The position numbers were made by a program, and so were the translations under genes. From an uncultured Eubacteriales bacterium (GTDB taxonomy: Bacteria; Bacillota; Clostridia; Lachnospirales; Lachnospiraceae), in contig CASGAH010000006.1 in NCBI GenBank assembly GCA_949299375.1, forward strand, positions 1 to 49,098: DNA of 49,098 bases, read 5' to 3'. The notes beneath the pieces are model-generated. The model saw only the letters and a program-made list of their open reading frames with translations, did no database searches and had not been told where the DNA came from. Shown here in pieces: positions 1-7,263 of this stretch; within the stretch, counting starts at the first letter, position 1, and each line of letters opens with the position of its first letter.

Positions 1-1377
1 CATTTCAAAAACCCCGATTTCATCTGTCGGGCGAAGCGAGGAAAGCGCACGGATTGCAGATTGTTTGGCGATGTCCATACAGGTGACAAAGCTGTTTCCG
101 GAATCAACGTAACTGCTCGCCATACTGCCGGAATGATCGATGACAAGAACGATGGACATTTTGGGAATTTCCTTCTCCCCCTCCAGCGACATGGAGACCG
201 GAAGAATGTCTTCCAGGACACTGTTCTGATAATTTCCAAGCGCAAAACTGTTTTCTCCTCCCGCTGCGATGAGTCCTCCCGCATAATCCCTCACATAATA
301 TTCCAGGCATTCGAGAAATCCTTTCCGCAGATCGTCCAGATAGACGTCCAAAAGAATGACCGACTGGTAGGAAATCAGGTCGGAGATCTGATTGGGAACA
401 CCGGAGGGAGTTACCATGTCATACGCATATCCGCATGCGTCCAGAATGCTGCGAAACGGATCGCCTGCGCCGTTTTCGCCCTCCACGACGAGAAGTCTCG
501 GCTTGGCATCGATCTGTGTAAAAGCGATATAGGAGTTGTTTGCAAAATGCGTATCCTCTGATGCCTCTACCGTAATCCGGTACTGCTGCAGACCGGTCTC
601 AACCCCTTCGTCCCAGAACACAAGACGGTTGTTTCCCTTTTGCAAAATGACGGACTGCTGCCCTTTCAGAATGCGTCCCGAGTAGAGTGTGACAACTGCG
701 CTTGTGGATGTGTTGCTGTAGAGATCTGCCTGAATGGAAAAGCGGTCTCCCACATGAATGACATCGGGGACAGACAGACGGGTGACAGAGACTTCCTTTC
801 CGGAGAGCGCTTCATAGAACACATAATCCCATTCGATCTCCTCCAGCGGGAATGTCCCGGCAAGGTTTGTGAGATCTCCCTCATTTTGAATGCCGTCTGT
901 CAAAAGAACGATTCGGCGGGCACTTTCCTCAGGAAACATTGCGATGGCTGTCTGGATGGCCTGTTCCAGATTGGTCGCAACGGTCAGCGCCGCACTCTCA
1001 ATCCCCGTAAACGATTTTTGCGCGGTAACAAACTGTTCAATTTTCGCATCTGCGCCGAAAATCACGATGCCGGTTTCATTTTGATCCGGAAGCTGGGCGA
1101 TGGCATCGCGCACGAACTGTTCCGCCTCTTCCCGGTGTTCCCCCATGCTGTCGGACACATCGATCAGAAAAATGGTTGTCACCGCACGGCTCTCCTTTTG
1201 GATGCGAACCCCCGACATTGCCAGAACGATCAGCAGCAAAATCAATGCGCGAAGAAACAAATATCCCGTCTTTTTCCTACGGGAGCGCGTGCGCAGTGAG
1301 CGGCCAATCCAGAGAAAAATGCCAAACAATAGCGGGTACAAAACAAGGCCCCACGGCCTTAGCAATTCGATCTGCAT
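1..1377 (-). CDS. Membrane vWA / GATase-like domain protein (C-terminus beyond window)
   Basis: This is an open frame from an ATG at 1377 to the window edge, 459 codons, so the C-terminus is missing. The protein starts with two hydrophobic segments (about residues 8-21 and 38-52). A von Willebrand A domain follows whose metal site reads DVSDSM near residue 66. The middle, around residues 280-370, resembles the glutamine-amidotransferase-like fold found in membrane vWA proteins (LLVVEGENGAGDPF, then GGLIAAGGENSF). A second vWA-type segment with IDHSGSM begins near residue 405 and runs off the edge. It is the last visible gene of a MoxR/DUF58/BatA operon, 57 nt after the preceding stop. Such proteins sit in the membrane with the vWA domain as a protein-binding module; the partner is unknown. 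Confidence 0.85.
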   Translation of the reverse strand, partial: MQIELLRPWGLVLYPLLFGIFLWIGRSLRTRSRRKKTGYLFLRALILLLIVLAMSGVRIQKESRAVTTIFLIDVSDSMGEHREEAEQFVRDAIAQLPDQNETGIVIFGADAKIEQFVTAQKSFTGIESAALTVATNLEQAIQTAIAMFPEESARRIVLLTDGIQNEGDLTNLAGTFPLEEIEWDYVFYEALSGKEVSVTRLSVPDVIHVGDRFSIQADLYSNTSTSAVVTLYSGRILKGQQSVILQKGNNRLVFWDEGVETGLQQYRITVEASEDTHFANNSYIAFTQIDAKPRLLVVEGENGAGDPFRSILDACGYAYDMVTPSGVPNQISDLISYQSVILLDVYLDDLRKGFLECLEYYVRDYAGGLIAAGGENSFALGNYQNSVLEDILPVSMSLEGEKEIPKMSIVLVIDHSGSMASSYVDSGNSFVTCMDIAKQSAIRALSSLRPTDEIGVFEM

Positions 1378-1434
1378 GTCCTCTTCTCTCCTTCCCCTTC
1401 CTGTGAGATCCTGCTGCGTCTGGAGAGGATCCCG

Positions 1435-3255
1435 TTACGTCTGTTTTACATACACATACCACTCTGCCGTCAAAACAAGAAGAAGCAGCAAAAGTGCGTA
1501 CGGCCTCAAATCAACGGTATGTTCCATGACTGCCTCGCTTGTGCTTGCCTCCGAATCAAGATCGCGGGCGTACGCCACGTGCGACTCAGATTCGGATGGG
1601 AAATTGACGGCAATATATTGTGTCCGTTCTTCTTCTCCGATGGTCTGAGACACCTGATAGACGCCGGGCGTCTCAGTGTCCGGGTAGGAAACTGTCAACG
1701 CAGAGGGAGCCAATGTGTCCATGTTTCCGTCCGGGCGGACAATGTTTAGATCACCGCCACTCGTGCTTCCATTGAGGGAAAGCAAATCACCGGCGCAAAT
1801 TGCCGTCTCGGATGCAAGTCCCCGCATGAGAAGGTAGTCCGCCAGATGGGAAATGAGAACCGGAAACGATGCCTGAAGCCCGAAATCGGTTTTGTGAAGG
1901 TCAAATCCCATCACCGCAATCCGTCTTCCATCGTACTCTCCAAAATATCCGGCAATAAAATCCTCTCCAGTCAAAAACGGTTTCCCCCAGAGCGGAAGCG
2001 CATAGGAAGACGCCTCATTGACGCCAAATTGCTCGTTTGCAATGTACCCCGTCAGTTCCCCTTCCGAAAACGTAAGAATCGGATTGGAGCGGCGTTCTCT
2101 CTCCTCGGTGATGCCGCCGACACGGCTGTTGATCAGAAGAAGGTTTCCCATCGGCAGGCGCCCGGAATCGGTATCCGAACGGTCCACGCCATCCAGAACA
2201 TACAAGTCGAACCCGCTCTCTTCGGACCAGTCTTCTGTCAGATCACGGGTGCGGTACACTTCGACTCCAGGCAGAAGAAGAAATGCTTTTTCAAGAAAGA
2301 GGTTGGAGTCTGTGACGAGAAGAATGCGCCGGACGTCAGACGTTTCTCTCACACAGAATGTCTGGTTGTCTCCCGCCAGATCATCTTCCTCCTGAAATTC
2401 CGCTCGAAAAAAATTCCCCTCCGCCGGAATTTCTTCAAAATAGAGGACAACCGTTTCCCCCGCAGGCAGAATGGTCTGCTGAATGTCGAGAAGTTTCTCT
2501 TCCCCGTAGAGATTGATTTCCCGCTCCAGCGTCTGGTCAGAGTGGTTGGTCATCCGGACAAGGATGGAAATGCCTTCCTCCGACGCACTGCAGCTCATGG
2601 CATCCATCGAGACATTCACACAATCGCGATACAGCGAGACAATGCTGGCGTTTTCCATTCCGGGATCCAGATCCGTGTCTGTAAAAAAAACAATTTGACT
2701 CTCCTCTCTCTGGGTGGCGGCAGACTGAACAAGATTGAGACTGTCGGCGGCGCTTCCGGGAAGAGAGGTCGGCAAAATGGAGCGGATCGTCTCTTTGATC
2801 TCCCTGGAATCGCGGCTGTTGGCAAGAAGAAGTGTTCCCTGATTGGAGGAGGAAATGACTGTGACCGTCCCCGAAAGGCCAACGCGGTCAACGAGCGCAC
2901 AGGCTTTCTCTTTTGCCGCATCCAGACGTGTTGCCGAGGAATCGTATTTTGTATTCATGCTCGCGCTGCAGTCAATGACGAGAATGAGACGCTCCTGCGG
3001 ATCTCCCGCTTTGCTCCAATAGGGGTGCATCAAAGCCGCCATCAGAAAAAAAAACGCTGCAATTTGCAGGATCATCAAAAGATTTTTTCTTAGCTTTTCC
3101 CATGGCTTTGTCGCTTCGATGTTTCGGTAGAGTTCTCTCCACAAGAGGGTGGAGGAAACTTCAAATTCGTCGACCTTTTGTCGAAGCAGGTACAAGATCA
3201 AGATGACAAAAACAAAAGCGATCAGCACAAGGGGAATCCATGTTTCAATTCCCAT
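1435..3255 (-). CDS. BatA-like membrane protein with vWA domain
   Basis: A 606-residue protein. An N-terminal membrane segment (residues 7-24) leads into a BatA-type N-terminal region (FEVSSTLLWRELYRN), and a second membrane segment (about 59-77) precedes a vWA domain with the metal-site motif LVIDCSASM. The central part carries a GATase-like stretch (LLVTDSNLFLEKAF), and a C-terminal hydrophobic helix lies just before the end (ALLLLLLVLTAEW). In characterised MoxR systems the ATPase acts on vWA proteins; here moxR and the DUF58 gene lie directly upstream in the same operon. An AAAGGAGG ribosome binding site precedes the ATG. The client process is not known, and the family call is firmer than any function. 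Confidence 0.87.
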   Translation of the reverse strand: MGIETWIPLVLIAFVFVILILYLLRQKVDEFEVSSTLLWRELYRNIEATKPWEKLRKNLLMILQIAAFFFLMAALMHPYWSKAGDPQERLILVIDCSASMNTKYDSSATRLDAAKEKACALVDRVGLSGTVTVISSSNQGTLLLANSRDSREIKETIRSILPTSLPGSAADSLNLVQSAATQREESQIVFFTDTDLDPGMENASIVSLYRDCVNVSMDAMSCSASEEGISILVRMTNHSDQTLEREINLYGEEKLLDIQQTILPAGETVVLYFEEIPAEGNFFRAEFQEEDDLAGDNQTFCVRETSDVRRILLVTDSNLFLEKAFLLLPGVEVYRTRDLTEDWSEESGFDLYVLDGVDRSDTDSGRLPMGNLLLINSRVGGITEERERRSNPILTFSEGELTGYIANEQFGVNEASSYALPLWGKPFLTGEDFIAGYFGEYDGRRIAVMGFDLHKTDFGLQASFPVLISHLADYLLMRGLASETAICAGDLLSLNGSTSGGDLNIVRPDGNMDTLAPSALTVSYPDTETPGVYQVSQTIGEEERTQYIAVNFPSESESHVAYARDLDSEASTSEAVMEHTVDLRPYALLLLLLVLTAEWYVYVKQT

Positions 3256-3292
3256 TTCTCCATTTCCTCCTTTCCGGTTACGGATGGATTTC

Positions 3293-4171
3293 CTATTTTC
3301 TCAAAAGGAAGCCGACATTTGCAAGCCGTTCCAAAAGGACGCGGCCAATCGGCTCGTCCGACACAACACGCTCATAGACACAGCCATATTTGCGGGAGAG
3401 ACGCATAAGTGTCTGCTGATGTTTTGCCATGCTCTCCTCGTAGAGCCGAATGGATTGTCCTGTCATCGCAATGGTTATGTCGTCCCGCGTTTCGGAATCG
3501 ATCAGGCGCAGCGTTCCCTCCTCGTCAAAGTCAAGTTCTTCCCGGGATAAAATCTGGATCAGCAGAATTTCCTGCTTTTGAAACGTCAGATAGCGGATCA
3601 ATCCATCCACCCCGCGGACATCCAAAAAGTCAGACAGCACAATTGAAACGCCTCTGCCCGCGATCTGGCAGCGTCGAACGGAGCGCTCCAAATCGGTATT
3701 TCCGGAGAAAGAGATCTGCTCCAGTTCTGTCAGGATGTTGTGAAAGGAAGAACGTCCCCTCCCCGGATGCAGCGAATAAACCTGTTCTGCGCAAATGGCG
3801 TGGAGGAAAACCCGATCCATCTGTCCGAGAATCAGCCAGGAAAGCGCTCCCGCGATTCGAAGCGCCATGACAGATTTCTTCTCTTGTCCGAAGTCCATCG
3901 AGCGGCTGCTGTCCACAAAGAGATGATACGTGGCCTCCTGCTCCTCCATAAACTGTTTCAGGTACAATCGGTCCAGCCGTCCGTACACGTTCCAGTCGAT
4001 TTTTCGAACGTCATCTCCCGGAAGGTATTCCCGAAAATCAGAAAACTCCACAGAAGCCCCTCTAGCGGACGATTTCCTGCTGCCGCTTCTTCCTTTCTCC
4101 AGGCGCAGATGCATTGCCAGTTTCAGGGAAGAAAGGCTCTCAAAAAAATCCGAAGAAAACAGCTCACTCAT
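3293..4171 (-). CDS. DUF58 domain-containing protein
   Basis: A 292-residue soluble protein. The DUF58 signature is clear: a basic N-terminal loop, then the block FREYLPGDDVRKIDWNVYGR near residues 47-66, followed by a vWA-like fold that begins HLFVDSSRSMDFG. These proteins are standard partners of MoxR AAA ATPases and vWA membrane proteins, and the start codon overlaps the moxR stop by 4 nt (ATGA), so translation is probably coupled. No membrane segment is visible, so it is probably cytoplasmic. The biological role of the DUF58/MoxR pair in Clostridia is not established; links to cell-envelope or oxidase assembly come from other groups of bacteria. Confidence 0.92.
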   Translation of the reverse strand: MSELFSSDFFESLSSLKLAMHLRLEKGRSGSRKSSARGASVEFSDFREYLPGDDVRKIDWNVYGRLDRLYLKQFMEEQEATYHLFVDSSRSMDFGQEKKSVMALRIAGALSWLILGQMDRVFLHAICAEQVYSLHPGRGRSSFHNILTELEQISFSGNTDLERSVRRCQIAGRGVSIVLSDFLDVRGVDGLIRYLTFQKQEILLIQILSREELDFDEEGTLRLIDSETRDDITIAMTGQSIRLYEESMAKHQQTLMRLSRKYGCVYERVVSDEPIGRVLLERLANVGFLLRK

Positions 4172-5148
4172 AGGGAGACCTCATCGATGATTTTTGTCAC
4201 AATGTCATCTGCATCGATTCCATCGGAGATGGCTTCAAAGTTGAGAAGGATCCGGTGCCGGAGCGCAGGATATGCCACCGATCGAATATCCGCCAGGGAG
4301 ACATGATATCGTCCCTCCAGAAAAGCCCGGGCTTTTGCTGTCTTTAGAATTGCCTGAGCTGCCCGCGGACTCGCTCCCACTTGAACATATTTTTTGACGG
4401 CATCGATCGCTTTGCCTTCTCTCGGGTGCGTTCCGATGACGAGGTTCAGGGCATACTCTAAAACCGCATCTGCGACGGGAATTTCCCGGATCATCTGGCG
4501 CATCTGAATCAAATCATCTGCGGATACGATCGCCTGCGGCTCGGGCCTTTTGCTTCCGGTTGTGATCGCCATAATTTCCTTGAGCTCTTCCAGTGACGGA
4601 AAAGAGATGAGAAGTTTCAGCAAAAAGCGATCGAGCTGCGCTTCCGGGAGCGGGTACGTTCCCTCCTGTTCAATCGGATTTTGGGTGGCCAAAACAACGA
4701 ACGGCTGCGGCAGTGTGTAGGTTTTCTTTCCGACGGTCACCGTTTTCTCCTGCATTGCCTCCAGGAGCGCAGACTGGGTTTTGGGAGTGGCGCGATTGAT
4801 CTCATCCGCAAGCACAAGGTTGGCAAAAACCGGCCCAGATTCAAACTGAAAGACATTTCTGTTTTCTTCCCGGAGAATCAGGTTGGTTCCCGTCACATCT
4901 GCCGGCATCAGATCCGGGGTAAACTGAATTCTGGAAAACGTCAAATCCATCGCTTTGGAAAACGCTTTGACCAATTCCGTCTTTCCAAGCCCCGGAAGTC
5001 CCTCCAGCATCACATTCCCATCCGCCAGGATGGCCAACAGAACCTGGCGGATGACATCTTTCTGTCCAATGATACATTTCCCGATTTCCTGCTCGCACTG
5101 ATGAAGTTTCCGGATCGCTTCCTGAAGCTGTTCCTCCTGATCCTGCAT
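4168..5148 (-). CDS. MoxR family AAA+ ATPase
   Basis: A 326-residue AAA+ ATPase, typical length for MoxR. Walker A reads GLPGLGKTELVKAF near residue 54 and Walker B LVLADEINRATPKTQSALLE near residue 112, followed by the MoxR-typical MQEKTVTVG loop, sensor 1 region VLATQNPIEQEGTYPLPEAQ and the C-terminal lid ASPRAAQAILKTAKA. MoxR proteins act as chaperones that remodel or activate vWA-domain partners; three vWA or vWA-like proteins follow directly. The ATG has an AGGAGG site 9 nt upstream. The site overlaps the end of a gene stump (5160-5284), which suggests a deletion placed moxR closer to the upstream ABC exporter. Confidence 0.95.
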   Translation of the reverse strand: MQDQEEQLQEAIRKLHQCEQEIGKCIIGQKDVIRQVLLAILADGNVMLEGLPGLGKTELVKAFSKAMDLTFSRIQFTPDLMPADVTGTNLILREENRNVFQFESGPVFANLVLADEINRATPKTQSALLEAMQEKTVTVGKKTYTLPQPFVVLATQNPIEQEGTYPLPEAQLDRFLLKLLISFPSLEELKEIMAITTGSKRPEPQAIVSADDLIQMRQMIREIPVADAVLEYALNLVIGTHPREGKAIDAVKKYVQVGASPRAAQAILKTAKARAFLEGRYHVSLADIRSVAYPALRHRILLNFEAISDGIDADDIVTKIIDEVSL

Positions 5149-5159
5149 AACAATATTCC

Positions 5160-5284
5160 TCCTGTCTTGGTAAGAGCGCGGCAGCGCTTCCCAGCAGGAG
5201 TCCCGTCAAAAGATTCCGAATGAAATTTCTCACAAATAGATAAAAACGCAGTTTTCTAAGATACGATTTCAGTTTTTGATCCAT
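5160..5284 (-). pseudogene. N-terminal stump of a deleted membrane-protein gene
   Basis: An ATG at 5284 with a good AAGGAGTGGGG ribosome binding site opens a frame starting MDQKLKSYLRKLRFYLFV and then GLLLGSAAALL. This looks like the basic-amphipathic start plus first membrane helix of a large membrane protein. After about 40 residues the frame runs into the moxR ribosome binding site and continues out of frame inside moxR to 4841, giving a meaningless tail. The simplest reading is a deletion that removed most of a gene once lying between the ABC permease and moxR. Similar basic N-termini occur in DUF4175-like proteins, but that assignment is a guess from about 40 residues. Confidence 0.5.
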
Positions 5285-5332
5285 TGTCCCCACTCCTTTT
5301 TTATAAGCTGTCCTCTGCCCCAATTGGCGGTT

Positions 5333-6307
5333 TCACACCGCTTTGTCCTCGCTCCCGCTTAGGTCTCGGAATCTTTTGCTCTTTTTTTTGCGCGCCGACG
5401 ATCCGCGGGATTTCTTTTTTCCATGTACGCAAACCGGATCAATCATTTTGGCTGCCTGGCCGACAAAAATGAGTCCGAGAAAAATGGTGACGATCAGATT
5501 GATGACGCACCAATAGGGACTGATGGCCCTTACGATTCCCGAAACAGCTGTCGAGCTCATGCTGTCCAGGAAAATGGATTTCATCAATCCGTTTCCGTTC
5601 ATCGCATAGACGAGGAAATCGACAAAGCCGCTGAGCGGATTGGCGAGCAAAATCATCGGGAGAATCCCTAGCCCATCGTAGACGGTATTGGCTCTCAGGG
5701 CAATCATGTTTTGAATCAGGATGATGCTTCCCATCAGAATGAGCGTTCCCACAAAAAACGCGAGCTCAATTACAAGCGTCATAATGACAGAGACGACCGT
5801 TCTTTTATACATCGAGGAACACCATATTCCGACCGCCCCGACAAAAAAGGAAATGCCGAGGATGATGACGAGAAATTCCGCCAGATAATGCCATTGCAGT
5901 CCTCCAAAAAGGAATGCGATCGCCATACTGGGGACGCTGGAGATGATGAACATAAACACATTGGTGAGCGCCGCCCAGACTTTTCCGAAAATGATGGAGC
6001 GCGGCGTGATCGGTGTTGTCAGCAGGATGTCGAGTGTCTGCTTTTCCCGCTCTCCCGCCACGCTGCTCGCTGTGATAACCGGGATGATCAGGCAGATCAG
6101 CGCCATCTGCACAGCGGCCAGCGTCGGAAAAATGCCAATCAGCGCGCTGTATTCCATCGATCCGCTCCCATAATAGTAATAGCTGCAGGCGCTGAACAAA
6201 ATCAATACGGCGATAAACGCCAAAAATCCGTTGTAGAACATGAGAGCGATTGGCATCCGAATGGTCCGGGAGCCAAGTGTCAATTCTTTCTTTAAGATAG
6301 GGTTCAT
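5333..6307 (-). CDS. ABC-2 type transporter permease
   Basis: A 324-residue integral membrane protein with about six helices. It contains the ABC-2 permease landmark GEREKQTLDILLTTPIT near residue 90, the coupling region between helices 2 and 3. The C-terminus is a basic tail (HGKKKSRGSSARKKKSKR). I start it at the ATG at 6307 because a GGAGGA site lies just upstream and the protein opens MNPILKKELTLGSR, as in GldF/NosY-like permeases; a longer in-frame extension to 6667 only overlaps the ATPase gene. The stop of the ATPase gene overlaps this start by one base (TGATG). It would form the membrane half of an exporter with the upstream ATPase. The substrate is not known. Confidence 0.92.
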   Translation of the reverse strand: MNPILKKELTLGSRTIRMPIALMFYNGFLAFIAVLILFSACSYYYYGSGSMEYSALIGIFPTLAAVQMALICLIIPVITASSVAGEREKQTLDILLTTPITPRSIIFGKVWAALTNVFMFIISSVPSMAIAFLFGGLQWHYLAEFLVIILGISFFVGAVGIWCSSMYKRTVVSVIMTLVIELAFFVGTLILMGSIILIQNMIALRANTVYDGLGILPMILLANPLSGFVDFLVYAMNGNGLMKSIFLDSMSSTAVSGIVRAISPYWCVINLIVTIFLGLIFVGQAAKMIDPVCVHGKKKSRGSSARKKKSKRFRDLSGSEDKAV

Positions 6308-7263
6308 CACAGCGCTCCTCCTTTTTGCTCTTTCCCGTCTGGATTTCCATTTACCTCCAAAAACAGCGCTTCCAGATTTCCTTTTTCCCGGTGAAAACTG
6401 CTGATCAGCACATTGTTGACGACGAGAAGCCGGATGAGCTGCGCCAGATCCATCTCGGTTCCGGAAAACTGCACATTTAGCTCTTCCTCGCGGATGGATA
6501 CTTTGTGTACGTTCGGATCTTCCTTCAGAATGCGGATAGCCGTCTCCTGGTTGGTCATTGTCCGGATGGTCAGCGTTGTGCCGCTGTTTTGCGCGTGGGT
6601 GAGGATGTCCTCCACGGAGCCGTGAAGAAGCATACGCCCCTGTTTCATAATGCCGATCGTCGTACACATATCTGCAAGCTCGGGCAGGATATGGGAACTG
6701 ATGATAATGGTTTTTCCCATGGAGCCGAGATTTTTTAGAATCTCCTTCATCTCAAAACGGGCCTGGGGATCCAGACCGGATGCCGGCTCGTCCAGAAGAA
6801 GAAGCTCCGGATTGTGCACAAGACACCTTGCCAGGCAGAGACGCTGCTTCATGCCCCGGGAGAGACTGTCCACATACGTCGTCTCCTTGTCCGAGAGATT
6901 GACAAGATCCATCAGACTCCGGCACGTTTTCCTCACCTCGGAGCCGGTGATTCCGTACAGGGAGGCATAAAACTCCATATATTCGATGGCCTTGAGATTG
7001 TCATAGACCCCGAAGAAATCGGGCATATAGCCGATCATGTGCTTGATTTCGCGGTTTTGGCGGATGCCATCGATCCCGTTGATGGAGATAGAACCGCTCG
7101 TGGCAGTCAAAAGTCCTGCAATGATCTTCATCGTTGTCGTCTTTCCCGCCCCATTGTGTCCGACGAAGCCGAAGATTTCGCCTTTTTGAATCGATAAGTT
7201 CAGATCACAGACCGCCTGAAAAGAGCCATAGCTTTTGTATAAGTTCTGTATTTTCAGCATCAT
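6307..7263 (-). CDS. ABC transporter ATP-binding protein (exporter type)
   Basis: A 318-residue ATPase. Walker A is GHNGAGKTTTMKI near residue 35, the signature LSRGMKQRLCLARCLV near residue 133, and Walker B LLLLDEPASGLDP follows. The domain order and the roughly 90-residue C-terminal regulatory tail match the GldA/NosF/CcmA-like exporter class that pairs with ABC-2 permeases. It overlaps its neighbours on both sides (ATGA with the upstream gene, TGATG with the permease), a strong sign of one operon. Two ATG codons lie in tandem at 7263 and 7260, and the GGAGGG site fits either. In the cluster it links a large extracytoplasmic protein to MoxR/vWA genes; the transported substrate cannot be read from sequence. 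Confidence 0.95.
   Translation of the reverse strand: MMLKIQNLYKSYGSFQAVCDLNLSIQKGEIFGFVGHNGAGKTTTMKIIAGLLTATSGSISINGIDGIRQNREIKHMIGYMPDFFGVYDNLKAIEYMEFYASLYGITGSEVRKTCRSLMDLVNLSDKETTYVDSLSRGMKQRLCLARCLVHNPELLLLDEPASGLDPQARFEMKEILKNLGSMGKTIIISSHILPELADMCTTIGIMKQGRMLLHGSVEDILTHAQNSGTTLTIRTMTNQETAIRILKEDPNVHKVSIREEELNVQFSGTEMDLAQLIRLLVVNNVLISSFHREKGNLEALFLEVNGNPDGKEQKGGAL

Noticed and set aside
1846..3093. Plus-strand frame of 415 codons opposite the BatA-like gene
   Set aside because: Cysteine/arginine-rich translation with no domain, fully inside a recognised minus-strand gene.
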